Shown in pieces: positions 1 through 5,727 of a stretch of DNA of 6,235 nt. The DNA is from Paramuribaculum sp. (GTDB lineage Bacteria > Bacteroidota > Bacteroidia > Bacteroidales > Muribaculaceae), in the NCBI GenBank assembly GCA_029058705.1, contig JAIDXA010000297.1, positions 1 to 6,235 of the forward strand, in the 5' to 3' direction. Position numbers and translations under genes: made by a program. Position 1 is the first letter of the stretch; each line of letters begins with the position of its first letter. The notes below the pieces were generated by a model that made no database searches, was not told the DNA's origin, and saw nothing but the letters and a program-made list of their open reading frames with translations.

Positions 1-552
1 ATGTGCTCGCTCTACATCAACGGACATCCCCACGGACCCGTACAGGGCATCACAACCTGTCAGCTCCACATGCGTAAGTTCAACGATGGCGACACAATCA
101 CAATCGAGCCCTGGCGCTCGGCTGCCTTCCCCGTTGTCCGCGACCTTATGGTTGACCGCAATGCCTTCGACAAGATTCAGCAGGCCGGCGGTTATGTGTC
201 GTTCAACTGCGGAGGCGCCCAGGATGCCAACAGCCTTCCCATCTCGAAAGAAGTTGCTGACATCGCAATGGACTCGGCTACATGTATCGGCTGTGGTGCA
301 TGTGTTGCAGCCTGCAAGAACGGTTCGGCAATGCTCTTCGTTTCGGCCAAGGTAAGCCAGTTCGCGCTTCTTCCTCAGGGTCAGGTGGAGCGTGCCCGTC
401 GTGCGCGTGCCATGGTCCGTCGCATGGATGAGCTCGGATTCGGCAACTGTACGAATACAGGTGCATGTGCGGCTGAATGTCCCAAAAATGTTCCTCTGAG
501 CAACATTGCCCGTCTAAACCGCGAATTCATCAAAGCAAAGATCGCCGACTGA
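1..552 (+). CDS. frdB: Fumarate reductase/succinate dehydrogenase iron-sulfur subunit, 3' part
   Basis: This is the electron-transfer subunit of membrane-bound fumarate reductase/succinate dehydrogenase. It carries electrons between the membrane quinol site and the flavin subunit. The 183 visible residues lack the N-terminus: position 1 is an internal Met just before C2, the third ligand of the usual CxxxxCxxC [2Fe-2S] loop, with C20 as the fourth. About 65-70 residues should therefore lie upstream. Two further clusters are complete. C95, C98, C101 with C160 fit the [4Fe-4S] site; C105, C150 and C156 fit the [3Fe-4S] site, as in E. coli FrdB. The text closely resembles Bacteroides FrdB as I recall it, and in that group the order is frdC-frdA-frdB, which fits a terminator right after this gene. 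The sequence alone does not separate the frd and sdh names; the anaerobic setting favours fumarate reduction. TGA stop at 550-552. Confidence 0.95.
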   Translation: MCSLYINGHPHGPVQGITTCQLHMRKFNDGDTITIEPWRSAAFPVVRDLMVDRNAFDKIQQAGGYVSFNCGGAQDANSLPISKEVADIAMDSATCIGCGACVAACKNGSAMLFVSAKVSQFALLPQGQVERARRARAMVRRMDELGFGNCTNTGACAAECPKNVPLSNIARLNREFIKAKIAD

Positions 553-577
553 TAGTCGGGCATCACAATAGCCATTT

Positions 578-613
578 AAGACGGCGCGCCTTCATGGGTG
601 CGCCGTCTTTTTT
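578..613 (+). terminator. Rho-independent terminator after frdB
   Basis: A 10-bp perfect stem (578-587 with 600-609, AAGACGGCGC/GCGCCGTCTT) extends inward by a G.T and two G-C pairs, leaving a 6-base loop at 591-596. T608-613 forms the T-run. It lies 25 bases after the frdB stop and should end the frd transcript. Confidence 0.9.
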
Positions 614-805
614 GTCGGCCATATGCTTCGCGGGCGGCAGTCCGTTTCCAGGGACGCGTGTGGCCGTGTCGCCGGTATGCTTGATATTCCGGTTTCCTCC
701 TTCATAATTCTTACCGGTGCTGTACGTTCAGTGTATATGCTGGTTCATTTTGCTCCAATTGCGATGCTCCTGCCGGGATGTGTCGTCGGTTCGGTTAAAA
801 AAGAG

Positions 806-813
806 TAACTTTG
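806..813 (+). promoter_or_regulatory. TAACTTTG, possible -7 promoter element in the frdB-fprA gap
   Basis: This is an exact match to the Bacteroidetes -7 pattern TAnnTTTG. No TTTG-like -33 element is visible about 20 bases upstream (782-786 reads TGTCG-like). A start site would fall near 820, just past the ATG at 818, so that ATG is a poor partner. If real, it would drive a short RNA or a small ORF starting further down (for example ATG 884), or give a long leader for fprA. Confidence 0.25.
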
Positions 814-1002
814 CTGCATGTGGAGCAATCATAAACCAGGCATATATGACGAACATTCGGAATATGGCGACGATTGTCTTCTGATGAAGAATCAATACGG
901 AAATGTCCTTATTGTCATTGTCCTGGACCCGGTCGTCGATATCGGCTCATCGGGAAAATCCAAGGCAAAAGCAAGAAAGAAAAACAGGCGGTAAAAGCGT
1001 TG

Positions 1003-1023
1003 CGGATGCCCACGGGGCATTCG
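1003..1023 (+). repeat. Short perfect hairpin in the frdB-fprA gap
   Basis: ATGCCC (1006-1011) pairs with GGGCAT (1015-1020) across a 3-base ACG loop, and three outer pairs (one of them G.T) lengthen it to 9 bp. No T-run follows, so it is not a standard terminator. It may be chance or part of an RNA structure. Confidence 0.35.
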
Positions 1024-1123
1024 ACGCCGTCCTGATGCTGATGGATTGCGGTGAACTTTGCTACGGTTGTATTGTTTATAACCACGAGAAACGAAAATAA
1101 AGGAAAAATTTCGCTAATTTGTG

Positions 1124-1136
1124 ATGAAAGTTTCAT
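1124..1136. promoter_or_regulatory. Palindrome ATGAAA-G-TTTCAT, candidate operator of fprA
   Basis: This is a perfect 6+1+6 palindrome whose last base is the first T of the -7 element at 1136-1143. A protein bound here would cover the -7 region and probably block transcription. A related GAAA-AA-TTTC lies at 1103-1112, with its centre about 22 bases upstream, roughly two helical turns. No known regulator motif was matched. Operator function is inference from symmetry and position. Confidence 0.35.
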
Positions 1137-1143
1137 AATTTTG
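1136..1143 (+). promoter_or_regulatory. Probable -7 element of the fprA promoter
   Basis: TAATTTTG matches TAnnTTTG and lies 25 bases before the fprA ATG, which would give a leader of roughly 20 bases. The -33 element is poor: a TTTG at 1118-1121 is too close (14-base spacer), and nothing better stands at about 20 bases. The weak -33 would suit a promoter that needs an activator or is strongly regulated. Confidence 0.55.
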
Positions 1144-1168
1144 TAGTGATAACCGGAATTCAGATTTA

Positions 1169-2347
1169 ATGTCCTTGCAAATTACCGATAATATTTATTC
1201 AGTGGGGATTGATGATCCCTCTGTCAGAGTGTTCGAGGCACAATATCCGACACCGTATGGAATGAGCTATAACTCATATGTTATAGCCGACAGGCGGATC
1301 GCGGTATTGGATTCTGTTGAATCCGGTGGCGGCGAGCGGTGGATTGCCGGAATCCTTGACGCTACCGGAGGCCGGTTGCCCGACTATCTGGTTGTCCAAC
1401 ATATGGAACCGGATCATTCGGCCAATATTCTTATGGCGCTCGATCGATTTCCTGCGCTGAAGATAGTCACGAGCGCTCCGGCGGCGAAAATGTTGCCGCA
1501 GTTTTTTCCTGAGTTTGATTTTTCTGACCGTGTGGCTGTCGTAAAAGAGGGCGACAATCTGTCGCTTGGCGAGCATACGCTCAGATTTTTATCCGCACCG
1601 ATGGTTCATTGGCCGGAGGTGATTGTCAGCTATGAGGAAAAAACAGGCACTCTCTTCTCGGCCGATGCGTTCGGCAAATTCGGAGCCATCAGCCATGAGG
1701 ATGACTGGGTTTCGGAGGCGCGCCGCTACTATGTCAATATTGTCGGGCGCTATGGAGCGCAGGTTGCATCGCTGCTTAAGAAGCTTGTCGGACTCGACAT
1801 TGTCCGCATCGCTCCGCTCCACGGACCGGTGCTCGACGGAGATCTGCAGCGATATATCGGTCTTTACGGCTTGTGGAGTTCATATGCTCCTGAGGCCGAC
1901 GGCGTCCTGATTGCCTATGCGTCGATCTATGGCGGAACCGCAGAGGCGGCTCTTGATCTTGCCGGGGCGCTTCGCTCGCGCGGTGTGGGCAACGTTGTGG
2001 CTATGGATCTGACATCCTGCATGATGAGTGAGGCTGTGGCGCAGGCATTCCGACTGTCGACACTTGTTGTGGCATCGCCCACCTACGATGCGGATCTATT
2101 CCCCGTGATGAATGAATTCATCCACCACCTCGGAATGAAAAACTACCGTAACCGCACGGTCGGCTACATCGAGAACGGATCGTGGGCTCCGGTTGCTGCC
2201 AGAAAGATGTCGGCTATGCTGTCGGCCATGCCGGGAGTTGTCGGGCTTGAGCCTGTGGTGACTGTGCGTTCGCGTCTCAACAGCGGGTCGCGTTGCCAGC
2301 TTGAACAGCTTGCCCGGTCGATAGAAGAAACAATACAGACAAAATAA
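1169..2347 (+). CDS. fprA: FprA-type flavo-diiron protein (A-type flavoprotein)
   Basis: This cytoplasmic flavo-diiron protein should reduce O2 to water and/or NO to N2O with electrons from a rubredoxin-like or flavin reductase partner; none is encoded here. The 392 residues match the two-domain class A form. The metallo-beta-lactamase-like domain (about 1-240) carries a full diiron ligand set: H78-x-E80-x-D82-H83, H147, D166 and H218. The flavodoxin domain (about 245-390) shows an FMN phosphate loop at 251-258 (ASIYGGTA), SPTYDADLFP at 303-312, and ENGSWAP at 335-341, the variant I associate with clostridial and Bacteroides FprA. There is no C-terminal rubredoxin or flavin reductase extension. 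The ATG at 1169 gives the usual N-terminus. mdh starts 33 bases after the stop with no terminator between, so the two may share a transcript. O2 versus NO preference cannot be read from the ligands. Confidence 0.93.
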   Translation: MSLQITDNIYSVGIDDPSVRVFEAQYPTPYGMSYNSYVIADRRIAVLDSVESGGGERWIAGILDATGGRLPDYLVVQHMEPDHSANILMALDRFPALKIVTSAPAAKMLPQFFPEFDFSDRVAVVKEGDNLSLGEHTLRFLSAPMVHWPEVIVSYEEKTGTLFSADAFGKFGAISHEDDWVSEARRYYVNIVGRYGAQVASLLKKLVGLDIVRIAPLHGPVLDGDLQRYIGLYGLWSSYAPEADGVLIAYASIYGGTAEAALDLAGALRSRGVGNVVAMDLTSCMMSEAVAQAFRLSTLVVASPTYDADLFPVMNEFIHHLGMKNYRNRTVGYIENGSWAPVAARKMSAMLSAMPGVVGLEPVVTVRSRLNSGSRCQLEQLARSIEETIQTK

Positions 2348-2380
2348 TTTATTAACCACAATTCAACAAACTCAACCACT

Positions 2381-3379
2381 ATGGAATTTCTTACTGATGA
2401 AAAGCTCCTTATCGTAGGTGCGGCCGGCATGATCGGCTCAAACATGGCCCAGACTGCCATGATGATGAAACTCAGCTCCAACATCTGTCTCTACGATCCT
2501 TACGCTCCCGCGCTCGAAGGTGTGGCAGAAGAGATGTTTCATTGCGCTTTTGAAGGTGTCAACCTGACATTCACATCTGATATCAAGGAAGCGTTTACCG
2601 GAGCGAAATATATCGTGTCCAGCGGTGGTGCGGCCCGTAAAGCCGGCATGACCCGTGAAGACCTTCTTAAAGGAAATGCCGAAATCGCTGAGAACTTCGG
2701 TAAGAATGTGCGTGAATACTGTCCTGATGTCAAATTCGTTGTGGTTATCTTCAACCCGGCGGACATCACCGGTCTGATCACACTCCTTTATTCAGGATTG
2801 AAACCCTCGCAGGTTGCCACGCTCGCAGCGCTTGACTCTACCCGTCTGCGCAGCGAACTCTCGAAATATTTCAAAATTCCCGCCGACAAGGTCCAGAACT
2901 GCCGCACGTTCGGCGGCCATGGCGAGCAGATGGCTGTTTTCGCTTCGACCGCTACGGTTGACGGAACTCCGCTTAGCGAACTTATCGGAACAGAAAAACT
3001 TCCTCTTGAAGACTGGGAAGCTCTTAAAGTACGCGTGATCCAGGGCGGAAAGAACATCATCGATCTCCGCGGACGCTCTTCGTTCCAGAGCCCGGCTTAT
3101 ATATCGATCGAAATGATCGCAGCCGCAATGGGTGGCAAGCCCTTCACCTGGCCCGCCGGCACATATGTCAACGACGCCCAGTTCCAGAACATCATGATGG
3201 CCATGGAAACAACGATCGACACAACAGGCATCCACTACAAGGAAGTTGCCGGAACCGATGCCGAGAAAGCTGAACTCGAAAAGAGCTACAAACACCTTTG
3301 CGAAATGCGTCAGGAAGTCATTGATCTTGGAATCATGCCTCCTGTGGAAGACTGGAAAAAGCTCAACCCCAACATGTAA
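2381..3379 (+). CDS. mdh: Malate dehydrogenase (NAD-dependent)
   Basis: This cytoplasmic enzyme interconverts oxaloacetate and malate using NADH/NAD. In fermenting Bacteroidales it feeds malate to fumarase and fumarate reductase. The 332 residues hold the Rossmann loop GAAGMIG (13-19), and D39 at the end of strand beta-2, which favours NAD over NADP. R86 and R92 of the mobile loop (RKAGMTR), N125 (NPAD), the D152/R155 pair and catalytic H180 (GGHGE) are all present. An Arg at position 86, where lactate dehydrogenases have Gln, supports malate as substrate. The sequence is close to Bacteroides Mdh as I remember it, and the MDH_bact short tail ends in NPNM. The ATG at 2381 follows an A/C-rich, T-poor leader without a Shine-Dalgarno. 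No clear TAnnTTTG is seen in the 33-base gap, so expression is probably from the fprA promoter or from one inside fprA. The codons look strongly biased, as in a highly expressed gene. Confidence 0.96.
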   Translation: MEFLTDEKLLIVGAAGMIGSNMAQTAMMMKLSSNICLYDPYAPALEGVAEEMFHCAFEGVNLTFTSDIKEAFTGAKYIVSSGGAARKAGMTREDLLKGNAEIAENFGKNVREYCPDVKFVVVIFNPADITGLITLLYSGLKPSQVATLAALDSTRLRSELSKYFKIPADKVQNCRTFGGHGEQMAVFASTATVDGTPLSELIGTEKLPLEDWEALKVRVIQGGKNIIDLRGRSSFQSPAYISIEMIAAAMGGKPFTWPAGTYVNDAQFQNIMMAMETTIDTTGIHYKEVAGTDAEKAELEKSYKHLCEMRQEVIDLGIMPPVEDWKKLNPNM

Positions 3380-3405
3380 TTCCCGCCAGTCGAGAATATG
3401 CACGG

Positions 3406-3437
3406 CAGGGTGTCCGGAAAAACCGGACACCCTGTTT
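3406..3437 (+). terminator. Strong hairpin terminator after mdh
   Basis: A perfect 12-bp stem, CAGGGTGTCCGG (3406-3417) with CCGGACACCCTG (3423-3434), closes an AAAAA loop. Two G.T pairs can extend the base. Only TTT follows at once, then CCGTCTTT, so the T-run is weak, but the stem and its place 27 bases after the mdh stop make termination likely. Confidence 0.85.
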
Positions 3438-3533
3438 CCGTCTTTAGGATTCGTCCGGTAGCCGGGGTTTACGTGCCTTAAATTGATTTTCGGACTCATT
3501 TCCAACAAAAAATCAGTAAAATAGATGGTTGGC

Positions 3534-3565
3534 GTTGGGAATTTTGAAGAAATTTAGTAACTTTG
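3534..3565 (+). promoter_or_regulatory. Bacteroidetes-type promoter for the DUF177-rpmF-fabH cluster
   Basis: A -7 element TAACTTTG (3558-3565) is an exact TAnnTTTG match. GTTG at 3534-3537 fits a -33 TTTG with a 20-base spacer. Transcription should begin near 3571-3573, giving a leader of about 22 bases before the GTG at 3594. This is the best-formed promoter in the window. Confidence 0.75.
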
Positions 3566-3593
3566 CAGAGTTTTTTCAACCAATATTGTCCCT

Positions 3594-4190
3594 GTGGGAA
3601 AGTTTACAGAATATAAATTGCCGCTGAAAAGCCTGCCCGAAGGTGTTCATTCGTTTGAGTATCATTTGGGTAAGAAGTTTTTCGAGAATATGGAGAGTCC
3701 AGACATCCATGATGCGGATCTTCATGTTGCGCTTACTGTCACATATAAGCGCGACATTTATACTCTCGACTTTTCCATTACCGGAACGATCACTCTGATC
3801 TGCGACCGGTGTCTTGACGACCTGGTGATGCCGGTCGAAACAGACTATCACATCAACGTCAGATACGGAGAGGATTATAACGACGAAGCCGACGATCTGC
3901 TCGTGATTCCGGAGAGCGACAATTATCTGAACGTCGCCTACATGCTCTATGACACAGTGGCGCTGACGATTCCGATCAAACATGTTCATCCGCTGGGAAA
4001 ATGCAACAGGCAGATGAGCCAGATGCTGAAAAAACACCGCGCGCGCCCGGCCGACGAAGACAGTGAACTGGAAGATCAGCTCATTGATGAAATGGAAGCG
4101 ATGGACGATCAGTCCGCTTCGTCGGAAACTCCGACAGACCCGCGCTGGGACGCCCTGAAAGGGCTCGCCTCGAACGAATCGACAGACTGA
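3594..4190 (+). CDS. DUF177/YceD-like protein, linked to 23S rRNA accumulation
   Basis: This 198-residue cytoplasmic protein belongs to the DUF177 (YceD) family, which is needed for normal 23S rRNA levels in bacteria and plastids; its molecular action is not settled. The family's Cys pattern is visible: C70-x2-C73, then H130, H132 and C137, suggesting a metal site. The C-terminus is acidic (about 153-172) and ends with the conserved DPRWDALKGL (182-191). The start is GTG, chosen because it gives MGKFTEYKLPLKSL, the N-terminus typical of Bacteroidales homologues, and because the promoter lies just upstream; there is no in-frame ATG before it. The gene sits directly ahead of rpmF, an arrangement found in many bacteria (yceD-rpmF in E. 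coli). Confidence 0.88.
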   Translation: MGKFTEYKLPLKSLPEGVHSFEYHLGKKFFENMESPDIHDADLHVALTVTYKRDIYTLDFSITGTITLICDRCLDDLVMPVETDYHINVRYGEDYNDEADDLLVIPESDNYLNVAYMLYDTVALTIPIKHVHPLGKCNRQMSQMLKKHRARPADEDSELEDQLIDEMEAMDDQSASSETPTDPRWDALKGLASNESTD

Positions 4191-4220
4191 TTCCCATCCG
4201 TCCGCCGGAATCGGAATCAG
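4187..4220 (+). repeat. Inverted repeat over the DUF177 gene stop codon
   Basis: CTGATTCC (4187-4194) and GGAATCAG (4213-4220) form a perfect 8-bp stem with an 18-base loop. A second GGAATC at 4207-4212 offers a competing partner for GATTCC with a shorter loop. There is no T-run, and A/T-rich sequence leads on to rpmF. It could protect or partly attenuate the transcript. The role is unknown and chance is possible. Confidence 0.4.
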
Positions 4221-4262
4221 ACAGAAATATAAAAATAATAACTCAATAATAATTTAAAAACA

Positions 4263-4448
4263 ATGGCACATCCCAAACGCAAACAATCGAAGACCCGCAC
4301 TGCCAAACGTCGTACCCACGACAAAGCCGTAGCCCCCACTTTGGCTCTCTGCCCTAACTGCGGCGCATGGCACATCTATCACACTGTGTGTGGCGAGTGT
4401 GGTTACTATCGTGGCAAAGTAGCCATCGAAAAAGCAGAAATGGTCTAA
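4263..4448 (+). CDS. rpmF: Large-subunit ribosomal protein L32 (bL32)
   Basis: This is a structural protein of the 50S subunit near the peptidyl-transferase region. The 61 residues begin MAHPKRKQSKTRT, the hallmark start of bL32, with a basic RNA-binding N-terminal half. They continue into a zinc ribbon with C30-x2-C33 and C43-x2-C46, so this is the Cys-containing (zinc-binding) paralogue type; no zinc-free copy is in the window. The start is ATG after a leader made almost only of A and T (about 4221-4262), with no Shine-Dalgarno and no clear promoter of its own. It therefore probably depends on the promoter before the DUF177 gene, 72 bases upstream of which no terminator intervenes except the unproven repeat at 4187-4220. 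Confidence 0.97.
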   Translation: MAHPKRKQSKTRTAKRRTHDKAVAPTLALCPNCGAWHIYHTVCGECGYYRGKVAIEKAEMV

Positions 4449-4508
4449 AACCGTCCCGGGTCGCAAGACCTCGTCCGATGTGTTTCAGCCAGCTCACAAC
4501 GATTAGCC

Positions 4509-4533
4509 GGCGGTGATTGGTCAAATCGCCGCC
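4509..4533 (+). repeat. Stable hairpin between rpmF and fabH
   Basis: GGCGGTGATT (4509-4518) pairs with AATCGCCGCC (4524-4533) over a 5-base loop GGTCA. All ten positions pair, one as T.G. No T-run follows in either direction, so it is not a classical terminator. It sits in a 140-base gap and could set the rpmF to fabH transcript ratio by processing, 3'-end protection or partial termination. Confidence 0.55.
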
Positions 4534-4588
4534 AATAATTGCATAAACGCTTCTTATTTCATCAATTCTAAACCACCTTTTCATAACA

Positions 4589-5572
4589 ATGATAAATGCA
4601 AGAATTGCCGGCGTGGCTTCATATGTGCCGGACGATATACTTGACAACGAGATGCTCTCGAAAATGGTCGACACATCCGATGAATGGATAACCACACGTG
4701 TCGGAGTCAAGGAGCGTCGCATTCTCAAGAAAGAGGGCGAGGGATCCTCTTATCTCGGAATCCAGGCCGTCAACCGTCTGCTTGAAAAAACAGGCACGCG
4801 TCCGGAGGACGTAGACCTCCTGATATGCGCTACCTCGAATCCTGACTACAGATTCCCCTCGACCGGATCGATCATCGCCCACGGTTGTGGACTGACCCAA
4901 GCCTATGCATATGACATTCAGGCTGCGTGTGCCGGTTGTATTGTGGCTCTTCAGGATGGCGCGGCATATATCAAATCGGGACTCCGCAAGAAAGTGATTG
5001 TCGTTGCCGCTGAAATGATGTCGTCAATGGTCAATTACAACGACCGCACAACATGTCCGCTATTCGGCGACGGAGCGGCCGCTATGCTTCTCGAACCCAC
5101 TGAAAAGGAAGTTGGTGTGATGGATGCCGTTTTCCATGTCGACGGAATCGGTCGTGATCATCTTCTTATGCGTGCTGGCGGATCAGTGAATCCCGCGTCG
5201 CACGAAACCGTCGATGCAGGCGACCATTACGTTTATCAGGATGGCCGGTTTGTCTACAAACATGCTGTCACCGACATGCTTGAGTCGACACTCGACATCT
5301 GCAAACGCAATAATCTCGACATGGAATCAGTCGACTATCTGATTCCCCATCAGGCCAACCTGCGAATCATCGAGGCCGTTGCCTCCCGTGCAGGAATCGA
5401 TCCTGAGAAGGTCCTTGTCAATATTGAATACCGGGGCAACACATCCGCAGCCTCGATCCCATTGTGCATCTCCGAAAACGAAAGCCGTCTGAAACCGGGC
5501 GACAAACTCGTGCTGACCGCTTTCGGTGCCGGATTCACATGGGGTGCGATGTATGTCATCTGGGATATCTGA
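4589..5572 (+). CDS. fabH: 3-oxoacyl-ACP synthase III (KAS III)
   Basis: This cytoplasmic enzyme starts each fatty-acid chain by condensing an acyl-CoA primer with malonyl-ACP. In Bacteroidetes the primers often include branched ones, though primer choice cannot be read here. The 327 residues contain the whole Cys-His-Asn triad: C114 (QAACAG), H254 (PHQAN) and N284 (RGNTS). The N-terminal DTSDEWITTRVGVKERR (28-44) and the C-terminal FGAGFTWG (312-319) are family signatures. One oddity is C117, where the usual text after the nucleophile is CxGF; Phe is replaced by Cys and the next residues are IVAL. The ATG at 4589 follows a T/A-rich leader with no Shine-Dalgarno. plsX, which separates rpmF and fabH in E. 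coli, is absent from this position. A terminator follows the gene. Confidence 0.95.
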   Translation: MINARIAGVASYVPDDILDNEMLSKMVDTSDEWITTRVGVKERRILKKEGEGSSYLGIQAVNRLLEKTGTRPEDVDLLICATSNPDYRFPSTGSIIAHGCGLTQAYAYDIQAACAGCIVALQDGAAYIKSGLRKKVIVVAAEMMSSMVNYNDRTTCPLFGDGAAAMLLEPTEKEVGVMDAVFHVDGIGRDHLLMRAGGSVNPASHETVDAGDHYVYQDGRFVYKHAVTDMLESTLDICKRNNLDMESVDYLIPHQANLRIIEAVASRAGIDPEKVLVNIEYRGNTSAASIPLCISENESRLKPGDKLVLTAFGAGFTWGAMYVIWDI

Positions 5573-5639
5573 CACATCGCTCCGGAGAAACCTCAGCCTG
5601 CAGGCAATCATGCCGCCATCGGGTGATCTCTGAAAAATT

Positions 5640-5680
5640 AACACGTGGATAGCATCTTTTAAGGTGCTATCTGTGTTTTT
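5640..5680 (+). terminator. Rho-independent terminator after fabH
   Basis: The inner stem GATAGCATC (5648-5656) pairs with GGTGCTATC (5663-5671), one pair T.G, around a TTTTAA loop. Outer AACAC (5640-5644) pairs with GTGTT (5673-5677) across a small internal bulge. T676-680 of this block (5676-5680) is the T-run. It separates fabH from era. Confidence 0.85.
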
Positions 5681-5727
5681 ATTTCAGGGAGATTTTTCCC
5701 GACAGAACATAATCAAAATTCAAGCTC

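Larger units (their letters stand above)
623..1100 (+). other. Gene-poor gap with weak coding-like ORFs, possible gene remnant
   Basis: Most of the 616-base gap between frdB and fprA has no recognisable gene. One frame is open from 572 to 994 apart from a single TAA at 806-808. It contains a 61-aa ORF (623-808) with a hydrophobic stretch near residues 35-55, and a 58-aa ORF (ATG 818, TAA 992-994) ending in a Lys/Arg-rich tail. A one-base shift at the A-run 980-984 would continue the second ORF into another frame up to the TAA at 1098-1100, giving 93 residues in all. The second frame holds a Cys-containing segment (C-x4-C-x2-C) close to its end. I recognise no family in any of these, there is no convincing start signal, and the 623 ORF begins right behind a terminator. 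Options are a decayed small gene, a real small protein with a frameshift, or chance. I consider chance the most likely. Confidence 0.25.

Noticed and set aside
623..808. A 61-aa ORF with a hydrophobic stretch as a stand-alone membrane protein gene
   Set aside because: It starts ten bases after the frdB terminator with no promoter between and matches no family I know. It is kept only as part of the possible remnant described for 572-1100.
2345..2352. TAATTTAT over the fprA stop as an mdh promoter element
   Set aside because: It misses the last two bases of TAnnTTTG and no -33 partner is visible about 20 bases upstream.
2792..3508. A 238-codon open frame on the minus strand opposite mdh
   Set aside because: It is antisense to a well-supported, strongly codon-biased mdh. 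Its translation is rich in Cys, His, Arg and Phe without any recognisable domain, which is typical of a shadow frame.
3482..3517. Inverted repeat TGATTTT/AAAATCA with an 18-base loop between the mdh terminator and the next promoter
   Set aside because: The stem is nearly all A-T pairs with a long loop, in A/T-rich DNA, so chance is sufficient.
3576..4037. A 153-codon open frame on the minus strand opposite the DUF177 gene
   Set aside because: It lies within a gene with clear family motifs and has no promoter or recognisable motif of its own.
5684..5700. GGGA-n6-TCCC as a second hairpin after fabH
   Set aside because: It has only four pairs, and it follows a much better terminator at 5640-5680.
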